Assembly (NCBI GenBank): GCA_017303995.1 | Contig: JAFLBE010000029.1 | Span: 1 to 53,414 of the forward strand | Length of the DNA stretch: 53,414 nucleotides | Reading direction: 5' to 3' | Origin: Bacteroidota bacterium | Lineage (GTDB): Bacteria > Bacteroidota > JABWAT01 | Part shown: positions 1 through 7,728 of the stretch, piece after piece | How positions within the stretch are numbered: the first letter of the stretch is position 1 | Layout of the letters: every line of letters starts with the position of its first letter | Position numbers and translations under genes: made by a program | The notes under the pieces: generated by a model | What the model was told of the DNA's origin: nothing | The model's input: the letters and a program-made list of their open reading frames with translations, nothing else | Database searches by the model: none

Positions 1-1
1 T

Positions 2-2107
2 GAAATTTCGGAACAGTTGAAAAAATCGCTCATATACAAAGAGGACAAGTACTTTTACCTTCACCCGGGATTTAATCCGGTTTCGATTGCAAGGGCTGGA
101 TTTAATAACCTGGTTTCAGGCAAAATCACGGCAGGTGCTTCAACCATCACCATGCAGGTTGTTCGGTTGCTCGAGCCAAGAAAGCGATCCTATTTAAGCA
201 AATTCATCGAACTTTTTAGAGCATTTCAGCTTGAATTCCATTATTCTAAGGATGAAATCCTCCAGCTTTACCTGAATCTTGTTCCGTATGGCGGCAATAT
301 TGAAGGCGTCAAATCTGCTGCACTTCTCTACATGGAAAGAAACCCCGAGGCTTTGAGTCTTTCGCAGGTTGTAACACTTACCCTGATTCCAAATCGCCCC
401 GGATATTTTACACCCGGGAAAGAAAATGACCGAATCAAAGCAGAACGGGATAAATGGCTGTTGAGGATGAAATCTGACCATCTTTTTCCTGACACAGAAA
501 TCGAAAGTGCGTTCGCCGAACCTCTCAATCTTTCCAGAAAAAGTCCGCCAAGGCTGGCACCTCATTTTTCCCAACGGATGCATTCCCTTTTTCCTGACAG
601 TGCAAATCTGAAAACCGGTCTTCATCTTGAAACCCAGCAAAAAACGGAAGCCCTGTTAAAAAATCACGTCAGACGACTTTCTATGAGTGGAATCGATCAG
701 GCCGCCGTAATGATAATTGAGAATCGAACCGGAAAAGTAGTTGCCTATGCCGGATCTGCAGATTTCAATAATAGTGAAGTTTCTGGTCAGGTTGATGGAA
801 TCCGTGCTGTGAGATCACCCGGTAGTACATTAAAACCATTTGCGTATGCGCTGGCTTCAGACAGAGGTTTGGTTACACCAAAAAGTATATTGCTGGATGT
901 ACCTACTGATTTCAATGGTTACACGCCCGAAAATTTTGACGAAGAATTCAACGGTCCGGTAACGATGGAAGATGCACTCGCCCAATCATTGAACCTCCCT
1001 GCTGTTACCCTGACGGAAGCACTTTCCCCGAGGATTTTCATTGAATTACTTGTTTCATCCGGATTTCGTCAAATCAAAGCTGATAGTTATAAACTCGGAC
1101 TTTCAGTTGTTCTTGGTGGATGTGGCGTGCGGTTGGAAGAACTGGTTGCTGCCTATTCAATTTTTACCAGACAAGGCAGATATTTACCGCTGAAATGGAT
1201 AAAGAGTGATACAACAAGCCAAACTATCCCAATAATTTCGCCAGAATCAGCCTACATGACCGGCAAAATTCTCACTTTGCTCACCCGGCCTGATTTTCCG
1301 CAGAATTATCAGAGTGGCATTCACTTACCCAAAATTGCCTGGAAAACCGGAACGTCATATGGTCGCCGTGATGGATGGAGTATTGGCTTTAACCACCGTT
1401 TTACCATTGGGGTTTGGGTTGGCAATTTTTCTGGCCAGGGTGTTCCTGAATTAACCGGGGCGGATATGGCGACACCGCTTCTTTTTGATGTTTTTAATTC
1501 AGTTGATTACAATTCTACAAATGAATGGTTTCCCCGACCAAAAGAACTTGAATTTCGTCTGGTTTGTGAAGAATCCGGACTTCCACCCGGACCTGATTGC
1601 ACAAATCAAATCATGGATGATTTTCTCCCTTCAGTTTCCTCAAACCGGATTTGTTCACACCTGAAAAAGGTAAAAACCAATGAAACCGGTACCGTTTCTT
1701 ATTGTACACGATGTGATCCGGGAAATGGAACCAAATGGATGGTTTTTCCTGACTTGCAGCCTGAACTTATTTCGTGGAACGAAAAAAATGGTATCCGTTT
1801 TGAAAAAATTCCTCCGCACAATCCTGCTTGCACCCGTATTTTTACTGAAAAAGGTCCGCTGATTGCATCCCCGTCAAATCAAACCGATTATTTTGTTGAA
1901 AAAGGTGAAAAGCAAAAAATTCAACTTCTGGCTCATGCAGAATCTGATGTAGCCCAGCTTTTCTGGTATGTGAATGATCGGCTTACCGCAACCACAAAGC
2001 CCGGAACTGCTGCCTGGATTGATGCATTACCAGGTAGTTATAATATTCAGTGTTCTGATGATAAAGGACGATCAAGTTCAATTCGTTTTCGTATCTCCTA
2101 CCAATAG
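2..2107 (+). CDS. pbpC: Penicillin-binding protein 1C (5' partial)
   Basis: Bifunctional peptidoglycan synthase: a GT51 transglycosylase polymerises glycan strands and a transpeptidase domain cross-links them at the periplasmic face of the inner membrane. The frame is open to the left edge (before the TTG at 17), so the membrane anchor and gene start lie outside. The window enters at the GT51 motif EDKYFYLHPG, whose Glu is the expected catalytic base, followed by the ITMQ motif. Transpeptidase motifs are STLK at 824-835 (nucleophile Ser), SLN, and KTG at 1343-1351. The C-terminal region after about 1560 fits the BiPBP_C domain typical of PBP1C and is cysteine-rich. PBP1C genes often follow an alpha-2-macroglobulin gene, which could lie to the left. 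Family call secure. Confidence 0.92.
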   Translation, partial: EISEQLKKSLIYKEDKYFYLHPGFNPVSIARAGFNNLVSGKITAGASTITMQVVRLLEPRKRSYLSKFIELFRAFQLEFHYSKDEILQLYLNLVPYGGNIEGVKSAALLYMERNPEALSLSQVVTLTLIPNRPGYFTPGKENDRIKAERDKWLLRMKSDHLFPDTEIESAFAEPLNLSRKSPPRLAPHFSQRMHSLFPDSANLKTGLHLETQQKTEALLKNHVRRLSMSGIDQAAVMIIENRTGKVVAYAGSADFNNSEVSGQVDGIRAVRSPGSTLKPFAYALASDRGLVTPKSILLDVPTDFNGYTPENFDEEFNGPVTMEDALAQSLNLPAVTLTEALSPRIFIELLVSSGFRQIKADSYKLGLSVVLGGCGVRLEELVAAYSIFTRQGRYLPLKWIKSDTTSQTIPIISPESAYMTGKILTLLTRPDFPQNYQSGIHLPKIAWKTGTSYGRRDGWSIGFNHRFTIGVWVGNFSGQGVPELTGADMATPLLFDVFNSVDYNSTNEWFPRPKELEFRLVCEESGLPPGPDCTNQIMDDFLPSVSSNRICSHLKKVKTNETGTVSYCTRCDPGNGTKWMVFPDLQPELISWNEKNGIRFEKIPPHNPACTRIFTEKGPLIASPSNQTDYFVEKGEKQKIQLLAHAESDVAQLFWYVNDRLTATTKPGTAAWIDALPGSYNIQCSDDKGRSSSIRFRISYQ

Positions 2108-2222
2108 AATTTGTTTTTAATCACACATTCCGCTTAATTTTCGAAATATTTCTAATCCTCCTCTAATTATTTGTTGCAACATGTCTTATTTTTATTGGAT
2201 ATAAATAATAAGGTCATCACCC

Positions 2223-2585
2223 ATGAAACAAATCGTCCTCGCTCTTTCCCTTCTCTCCCTTTCGCTTTTTATGTTTCAGTGCAAATCAGAAGTCGCTGGT
2301 CCCGAAGAAACAGCAACACCAATTGACACTTCCAAAACCTACCTTTATGATCCTGATGTAAAGAAAATTCTGAATGCAAATTGCGTTTCATGTCATGGCG
2401 CCACTTTTCCTAGCGGTGGGTTAAGTCTCACCTCTTTTAACGCAGTTTCAGCAGTCTCGGGAAAAATAAAGGACAGAATAAACCGTACCGATGGGTTGAT
2501 GATGCCGCAGGGGGGGCCTCAATTGTCAGTTTCCGACAGGCAAATTATCGATGCCTGGATCGCCTCCGGAAAGAAGGAAAAATAA
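2223..2585 (+). CDS. c-type cytochrome lipoprotein (planctomycete-type haem domain)
   Basis: A 120-residue exported haem protein. The N-terminus has a hydrophobic signal ending in a Cys at residue 20 (FMFQC), consistent with a lipoprotein although the lipobox is not canonical. A single haem motif CVSCH covalently binds haem c, and the downstream MMPQGG supplies a plausible axial Met. The DPDVKKILNANCVSCHG context matches the planctomycete-type cytochrome c family. It is first in a four-gene operon; its TAA shares one base with the ATG of the next gene (TAATG). A role in periplasmic electron transfer is inferred; the redox partner is unknown, though the downstream YceI proteins are lipocalin-like carriers of isoprenoid-type ligands in other bacteria. 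Confidence 0.82.
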   Translation: MKQIVLALSLLSLSLFMFQCKSEVAGPEETATPIDTSKTYLYDPDVKKILNANCVSCHGATFPSGGLSLTSFNAVSAVSGKIKDRINRTDGLMMPQGGPQLSVSDRQIIDAWIASGKKEK

Positions 2586-3121
2586 TGAGAAAAGTTACTT
2601 TTCTTCTATTATTTACATTCCTAACCTCTTTTTGGTGCTTTGCCCAAACGTACACGATCAAAAATGGTTCAGCAAAGTTCACAACTTCCGCAGAAACGTT
2701 TGGTGTGGACTCACAGTTTGAAGGTGTTGGAAATGGGTTAAATGGGACGATTAATTTAACCGACAGTACTTTTAATTTCACCTTCGACCTGATTAAACTC
2801 CAAACCGGAATCAAACTCAGAGATAATCACATGCATGAAGATTATCTCGAAACGGAAACTTACCCGAAAGCCTCTTTTTCAGGAAAACTGAAAGCTACCG
2901 GCAAATTTGGTGAAGTTTTGGCAACAGGTGATTTTTCAATGCATGGGAACAAGAAAAAGGTGACAGCAACCGGTAGTTTACTTTCAAACCGCCTGAAAGC
3001 AACCTGGAAACTAAATTTGAAAGATTTTAAAATTGAGATACCCGAGAAATTTATGATTGGCAAAATCAGTGAGATTTTGAGTATGTCAGTTGATGCAGTT
3101 TTAATTGAGGAGAAACGATAA
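2585..3121 (+). CDS. YceI-family periplasmic lipocalin-like protein (copy 1)
   Basis: A 178-residue exported protein with a clean signal peptide (cleavage near CFAQ-T). It has the YceI pattern: a single beta-barrel domain with DSQFEGVG near the N-terminus, HMHEDYLET in the middle and YPKASF. YceI proteins are thought to bind polyisoprenoid or quinone-like ligands in the periplasm. It overlaps its upstream and downstream neighbours by one base each (TAATG), so the operon is translationally coupled. It is clearly paralogous to the next gene, sharing long stretches such as KFTTSAETFG and TGIKLRD, which indicates tandem duplication. Confidence 0.9.
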   Translation: MRKVTFLLLFTFLTSFWCFAQTYTIKNGSAKFTTSAETFGVDSQFEGVGNGLNGTINLTDSTFNFTFDLIKLQTGIKLRDNHMHEDYLETETYPKASFSGKLKATGKFGEVLATGDFSMHGNKKKVTATGSLLSNRLKATWKLNLKDFKIEIPEKFMIGKISEILSMSVDAVLIEEKR

Positions 3122-3651
3122 TGACCAAGCTGCTTCCTTTATTTTTTCTGACTTTCTTTGTCATTTCAACTGGATTTAGCCAGGTTTATGTGGTAAAAGG
3201 TGGAATTGCAAAATTCACGACTTCTGCAGAAACATTTGGCATTGATTCCCAATTTGAAGGGGTGGGTCCGGGTTTGAACGGAACGATCGACCTTCGGGAT
3301 AGTACTTTCCGGTTTACTTTTGAACTTAAAAAACTGAAAACCGGAATTAAACTTCGCGATACCCACATGCACGAAGATTATCTCGAAACTGATTACTATC
3401 CGTTGGCAACTTTCAATGGCAAAATCAAAACGAACAAAAGAGCAGGTTCTGTTATTGCCACTGGTGCTTTTACCATACATGGTGTTACCCAAACGGTTTC
3501 GGCTACCGGCTTTTTATCAGAAAACCGGTTAAAAGCCCGGTGGCTGATTAAATTAACAGATTTTGGTATTGAAGTGCCCGAAAAATTTATAATCAATAAA
3601 GTTAAAGACACATTGAGTATGTCAGTAGATGTTGAAATCAAGGAGAAATAA
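3121..3651 (+). CDS. YceI-family periplasmic lipocalin-like protein (copy 2)
   Basis: A 176-residue tandem paralogue of the preceding gene, with a signal peptide (cleavage near GFSQ-V) and the same YceI landmarks: KFTTSAETFG, DSQFEGVGPG, HMHEDYLET, YPLATF. The two copies agree best in the N-terminal two thirds and diverge toward the C-terminus. Start and stop both overlap neighbours by one base. Keeping two copies in a tight operon with a cytochrome suggests two ligands or a heterodimer; that is inference. Confidence 0.9.
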   Translation: MTKLLPLFFLTFFVISTGFSQVYVVKGGIAKFTTSAETFGIDSQFEGVGPGLNGTIDLRDSTFRFTFELKKLKTGIKLRDTHMHEDYLETDYYPLATFNGKIKTNKRAGSVIATGAFTIHGVTQTVSATGFLSENRLKARWLIKLTDFGIEVPEKFIINKVKDTLSMSVDVEIKEK

Positions 3652-4496
3652 TGACTTTTTTTATTGGACTGTTTTTACTTTTTGCAGGAATTGAAGATTC
3701 GACTTCAACCGAACCTACTCCCGTTTCCCGCACATTCAGAAGTACACAAATTATCAATCAGCGTTCAGTTGATCAGCTTTACGAAAAAACACTCGAATTC
3801 AGGATGGGTCACCGGTTTGGAGATTCTTATACCGGGTTGAAAGATTTGTTCGGAATTGATTTGGGAGCTTCTGTTTATTTTGGACTTGATTATGCCATTT
3901 CTGATGATTTTATGGGCGGATTTTCACGTCTCGGCGGAGCAGGTGCACTTAAAACCTATGAGATTCACACTCAGTACAAATTAATCAGTCAGAAAGTTGA
4001 GGATGGGAGTCCGGTTACCTTAAGTCTTTATGGTGAAGCTGATTTTGCTACTGCAAAAGGACAAGAACAAACTCACCTGATGCTGATGCCACTGATTGCC
4101 CGTAAATGGAGTAAAGAAATTTCAACTCAGATAAGTCCGTTTTACATTCAGCGCCTCGAAAACAAAGACAGCTATAATGGGGCACAACCCATTTATGGTG
4201 CCAACCTGGCTTTAAACTACGTGATTACAAAAAAGGTTGGTCTTATTCTCGAGTGGAGTCCTGTTTTCAACAGGGATGACATGAATGGCAATTCTCTGGT
4301 AAAATATAAGTACAATAGTATTTCTGCCGGTGTTAATCTTGAAATATCGGGACATACCTTTCAACTGGTTGCCTCAAATACTCAGCATATTTCAACAATT
4401 GGATCCTTACTTGGGACTAATGCAGATTATACAGGTCGCCACTTTTATCTTGGATTTAATATTACGAGGCTATATTCGTTTGAATCACAATATTGA
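3651..4496 (+). CDS. DUF5777-family outer-membrane beta-barrel protein
   Basis: A 281-residue protein, last of the cytochrome-YceI operon. After a short hydrophobic leader, TFRSTQIINQRS leads into LEFRMGHRFGD and LFGIDLGASVYFGLDYAISD, the diagnostic start of the DUF5777 barrel family. The rest alternates polar and hydrophobic residues in amphipathic strands and ends with an aromatic residue (SQY), as expected for an outer-membrane barrel. The leader is short and the true cleavage site is unclear. DUF5777 genes are commonly found beside YceI and c-type cytochrome genes in Bacteroidota, which supports the call; the transported or sensed substrate is unknown. Confidence 0.8.
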   Translation: MTFFIGLFLLFAGIEDSTSTEPTPVSRTFRSTQIINQRSVDQLYEKTLEFRMGHRFGDSYTGLKDLFGIDLGASVYFGLDYAISDDFMGGFSRLGGAGALKTYEIHTQYKLISQKVEDGSPVTLSLYGEADFATAKGQEQTHLMLMPLIARKWSKEISTQISPFYIQRLENKDSYNGAQPIYGANLALNYVITKKVGLILEWSPVFNRDDMNGNSLVKYKYNSISAGVNLEISGHTFQLVASNTQHISTIGSLLGTNADYTGRHFYLGFNITRLYSFESQY

Positions 4497-4520
4497 CCTG
4501 ATTTTTTATTAAGAATTGCT

Positions 4521-4588
4521 TTTGATCTGAGATAAATACAATTTTATCTCAGATCAAAATAACAAGAGTTTATTTATTATTCTTGTTA
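4521..4588 (+). terminator. Two consecutive hairpins between operon and barrel gene
   Basis: The first hairpin is a perfect 16-bp stem (4521-4536 with 4543-4558) around a 6-base loop, AT-rich with no strong U-tract. The second is an 8-bp stem (4560-4567 with 4581-4588) around a 13-base loop, ending about 30 bases before the next start codon. The first is best read as the terminator of the DUF5777 operon. The second lies where the leader of the next mRNA would be, so it could be a 5' stabiliser or regulatory structure. Confidence 0.55.
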
Positions 4589-4618
4589 AAATTCCCGATT
4601 CTAAACCAGGAGGATAAT

Positions 4619-5311
4619 ATGAAATCTTTATTCGCTGTCATTTTCGTAAGTCTGATTCCGATATTTTCAGTTATAGCTCAGGAAAGTAAAACTGATGCAA
4701 AGTTGGATACGCTGATCACCACTCAGAAAAAAATGGCAGACCAGCAAACCAAAATTTATGAAGAAGTGGCAAAGTATAAAGAACCACTTGAAGGACGGAC
4801 TTTTGGAATTGAATTCAACCCGGCATATTTCCTTTCTGCAAATAACGAAAACAATACTGTAATAAGTGGTGGTTTTTCTCTTTTCGATGTTGATCGTAAT
4901 GCGGAAATTGCTTTCCCCATTTTTTATGGGAAAATAAATGAAGATGGTGGAAATGATTATACTGAATTCTCTGTTGATGCTTCTTACCGTTATTTTTTAG
5001 GACAGCATCAGGATGGCTTTTATGTTTCAGGGACCTTGCGTTATGGGTACCTGAAAGGTGAGGAGGGAGAAGATTTCGTGATTGATTGGAACTGGAATAC
5101 TCCTAAAGAACCAAAAATAGTAACCAATAAACGGGTAGGTGCCATGTTTGGTATTGGTTATCGTTATTTCTCGTATAAGAGGATTTACTGGGGCACCAGT
5201 ATTTCTTACGGCTCCTATTTTTCAGATGGAAAGAGCATAAAAGGGGTGTTATTAGGAGACTCAAGAACCATTTTTGATTTTGAAATATTAAAGTTTGGTT
5301 TTGCCTTTTAA
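4619..5311 (+). CDS. Small outer-membrane beta-barrel protein, unknown function
   Basis: A 230-residue exported protein. The start at 4619 is preferred to an upstream TTG (4583) because AGGAGG sits just before it and it begins a proper signal peptide (MKSLFAVIF... cleaved near VIAQE). Mature residues form a short coiled stretch rich in Lys and Gln (about 25-45), then amphipathic strands with many Tyr and Gly and a terminal Phe (KFGFAF), typical of an eight- to ten-strand barrel. I do not recognise a named family. It stands alone between hairpins at 4521-4588 and the terminator at 5325-5372. Confidence 0.75.
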   Translation: MKSLFAVIFVSLIPIFSVIAQESKTDAKLDTLITTQKKMADQQTKIYEEVAKYKEPLEGRTFGIEFNPAYFLSANNENNTVISGGFSLFDVDRNAEIAFPIFYGKINEDGGNDYTEFSVDASYRYFLGQHQDGFYVSGTLRYGYLKGEEGEDFVIDWNWNTPKEPKIVTNKRVGAMFGIGYRYFSYKRIYWGTSISYGSYFSDGKSIKGVLLGDSRTIFDFEILKFGFAF

Positions 5312-5324
5312 CTTTAAAAAGTAA

Positions 5325-5372
5325 AAAAAAGCCCCGTTTATTTCAGAAAACTGAAATAAACGGGGCTTTTTT
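5325..5372. terminator. Bidirectional intrinsic terminator
   Basis: A perfect 22-bp inverted repeat (5325-5346 with 5351-5372) with an AAAA loop and GCCCCG core is flanked by A- and T-runs on both sides. It lies between the convergent barrel gene (ends 5311) and acetyl-CoA synthetase (ends 5386), so it can terminate both. Confidence 0.92.
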
Positions 5373-5385
5373 ATTTTCAGGACTT

Positions 5386-7299
5386 TTATTCTTCAAGTGT
5401 AGAAATATCACCCACATCCTGCCCTAAAGCACGAGCCTTCAGAACTCTTCGCATGATTTTACCACTTCTGGTTTTGGGAAGGCTATCAACGAATTCAATA
5501 TGTTCAGGTTTTGCAATTGGTCCCAATTCCCTGCTCACATGTTCCTTCAATTCTTCCTCGAGTGCTTTATTTCCTGTCATTCCTGCACGAAGAATTACAT
5601 AACAATGAATGGCATTTCCTTTTATTTCATGTGGCAATCCTACCACAGCAGATTCAGAAACTGCATAATGTGTAATCAACGCACTTTCAATTTCGGCAGT
5701 GCCCAAACGGTAACCACTTACTTTAATGACGTCGTCAATCCGGCCAATAATCCAGTAATAACCATCTTTATCTTTTCTGGCAGCATCACCGGCTTTATAC
5801 CAGCCTTGTTTTTCGTAATCTTTCCAGTAAGTTTCTTTAAACCGGTCAGGATCTCCCCAAATTGATCTTGCCATTCCCGGCCAGGGAGCCTGAAGTACCA
5901 GTTTACCTTCTTCACCATCTGCTACCTGATTGCCTTGCTCATCAACAATGGCAACTTCATGTCCGAAGAAAGGTTTTGTTGCAGAGCCTGGCTTCAATGC
6001 TGTGATTGGAAGGGGTGTAATCACAAATCCGCCTGTCTCAGTTTGCCACCAGGTATCCATGATAGGGCATTTACCACCACCAATAACGCGGTGATACCAT
6101 TTCCATGCCTCAGGATTAATGGGTTCACCAACTGAACCGAGTAAACGAAGTGAAGTAAGATCATGGCGATTTGGCCAGGATTCACCAAACCGCATCAAGC
6201 CCCGGATTGCTGTAGGTGACGTGTAAAGAATCGTAATTCCGTATTTTTCTACCATACTCCACCACCGGTTCGGATACGGATGGTTTGGCGCACCTTCATA
6301 CATCATAAGCGTTGCACCGTTGATCAGTGGTGAGTAGACCAGGTAACTATGACCTGTAATCCAACCAGGATCTGCAGCACACCACCAGCGATCCTCATCT
6401 TTGATATCAAAAACATATTTGTGAGTGGTCGAAGTATAAACCGCATAACCGCCGTGAGAATGCATAAGACCTTTCGGCTTCCCGGTGGTGCCAGACGTGT
6501 ACAGAATAAACAATGGATCTTCGGCATCCATAACTTCAGTTTCACATTTCGGATTGGCAATCGGGAGGGCCATCAGATCATGATACCAGAAATCCCGGTC
6601 GCCTTGCATGTGAACTTCCTGAGCCGTACGTTTTACAACAATACAGACTTCAATTGTAGCAGACCGGCGCATTGCCTCGTTCGCAATCCCCTTTAAATCG
6701 GTAATATTTCCCCGTCGAAAGCCCCCATCTGCTGTTATGAGCGTTCGGCTCTTCGCATCTTCAATTCTGCCGGCCAGAGCTTCTGCACTAAATCCGCCAT
6801 AAATAACCGAATGAATAGCACCAATTTTGGCACAGGCAAGCATTGCAATCGGGAGTTCAGGAATCTGGGGCATGTAAATGGTGACTACTTCACCTTTTCT
6901 AACCCCCATACTTTTAAGTACGTTTGCAAACTTCGATACTTCCCGGTTGAGGGCATGATAGGACATTGTTTTTACATCACCAGGTTCACCTTCCCAGATA
7001 ATGGCCAGCTTATTTCTGCGCCAGTTTTTTAAGTGGCGATCAATGGCATTGGCAATAATGTTGAATTTACCACCCGTAAACCACTTGTAGAATGGCTTAT
7101 TACTGTCATCAAGAACCTTGTCCCATTTTTTGAACCAGGTTAATTTCTTTGCCTCGTCAGCCCAGAATCCTTCTCGATTTTCGATTGAGCTTTTATATAG
7201 CTTGTCGTAATCTTTAACGATTGCCTGTTTCACAACCTCTTTTGAAGGGTGAATAAATTCTGCATCATAATCAACCTGGTGATGGTGTTTATCTTTCAT
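5386..7299 (-). CDS. acsA: Acetyl-CoA synthetase
   Basis: ATP-dependent ligation of acetate and CoA via acetyl-AMP. At 637 residues it has the usual Acs length. Motifs seen: P-loop-like YTSGTTGKPKG of the ANL superfamily, the Acs-specific WWCAADPGWITGHSY and DTWWQTETGG, and the C-terminal PKTRSGKIMRR whose Lys is the adenylation catalytic residue and the usual target of inhibitory acetylation. The start at 7299 is chosen over a TTG at 7314 because GGAGG lies 6-7 bases ahead and the ORF of the small gene upstream ends at 7316. This indicates acetate assimilation. Confidence 0.96.
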   Translation of the reverse strand: MKDKHHHQVDYDAEFIHPSKEVVKQAIVKDYDKLYKSSIENREGFWADEAKKLTWFKKWDKVLDDSNKPFYKWFTGGKFNIIANAIDRHLKNWRRNKLAIIWEGEPGDVKTMSYHALNREVSKFANVLKSMGVRKGEVVTIYMPQIPELPIAMLACAKIGAIHSVIYGGFSAEALAGRIEDAKSRTLITADGGFRRGNITDLKGIANEAMRRSATIEVCIVVKRTAQEVHMQGDRDFWYHDLMALPIANPKCETEVMDAEDPLFILYTSGTTGKPKGLMHSHGGYAVYTSTTHKYVFDIKDEDRWWCAADPGWITGHSYLVYSPLINGATLMMYEGAPNHPYPNRWWSMVEKYGITILYTSPTAIRGLMRFGESWPNRHDLTSLRLLGSVGEPINPEAWKWYHRVIGGGKCPIMDTWWQTETGGFVITPLPITALKPGSATKPFFGHEVAIVDEQGNQVADGEEGKLVLQAPWPGMARSIWGDPDRFKETYWKDYEKQGWYKAGDAARKDKDGYYWIIGRIDDVIKVSGYRLGTAEIESALITHYAVSESAVVGLPHEIKGNAIHCYVILRAGMTGNKALEEELKEHVSRELGPIAKPEHIEFVDSLPKTRSGKIMRRVLKARALGQDVGDISTLEE

Positions 7300-7315
7300 C
7301 TCTGCCTCCAACAAT

Positions 7316-7627
7316 TTAGCTACGAATTATACTGAAAATTATCCAAAGTAAACCAACAAGTGAAACAACAACCACGTAAAACACCAGCCATTGTACAATC
7401 TTTTGAAGGGAATAATTTTCTTCACGAATCTGATTTATTTCCTGCTGCAGCTCGTCATTACGATTGCTGATTTGTTCAAGAACCGTTTCAAGCCGGTGAA
7501 TACGTTCATTCAGACTAGCTTCCTTATTTACTTCTGTTTTATTGGTAATGACCTTTTTAACTTTGGTAACAAGGGTTGGCCCGTGCTGAATAAGTAAACC
7601 GAGAACTGTACTCCAGGGGAATATCAT
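7316..7627 (-). CDS. Small coiled-coil membrane protein, unknown
   Basis: A 103-residue protein just upstream of acsA (16-base gap) and probably co-transcribed with it. Residues about 35-75 form a heptad-rich coiled coil (LNERIHRLETVLEQI...), followed by one strong membrane helix (LVFYVVVVSLVGLLWIIF) and a short basic tail. The N-terminus is weakly hydrophobic. There is no clear ribosome binding site before the ATG. No family recognised; architecture suggests a tail-anchored scaffold or regulator. Confidence 0.6.
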   Translation of the reverse strand: MIFPWSTVLGLLIQHGPTLVTKVKKVITNKTEVNKEASLNERIHRLETVLEQISNRNDELQQEINQIREENYSLQKIVQWLVFYVVVVSLVGLLWIIFSIIRS

Positions 7628-7672
7628 AGTGTTTAAAATTTAAGAATTTTGAGTTTTAAGTTGTTAGCGGGA

Positions 7673-7728
7673 TCGGATATCCGACAACCTGCGATCAGGG
7701 CATTTCGACTCCGCTCAGTGACCTGATT
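7673..7728. repeat. REP-like palindromic element
   Basis: Contains a perfect 12-bp palindrome (7673-7684, TCGGATATCCGA), then a unit bounded by ATCAGG and CCTGAT around TTTCGACTCCGCTCAGTGAC. The element overlaps the end of the phosphatase gene: its stop codon (TGA) and last residues (SGH) lie in the CTGAGCGGAGTCGAAA-type repeat. A related sequence occurs at 33150-33225. Confidence 0.6.

Noticed and set aside
194-640. 148-residue minus-strand ORF opposite pbpC
   Set aside because: Antisense shadow of the clearly conserved transglycosylase region.
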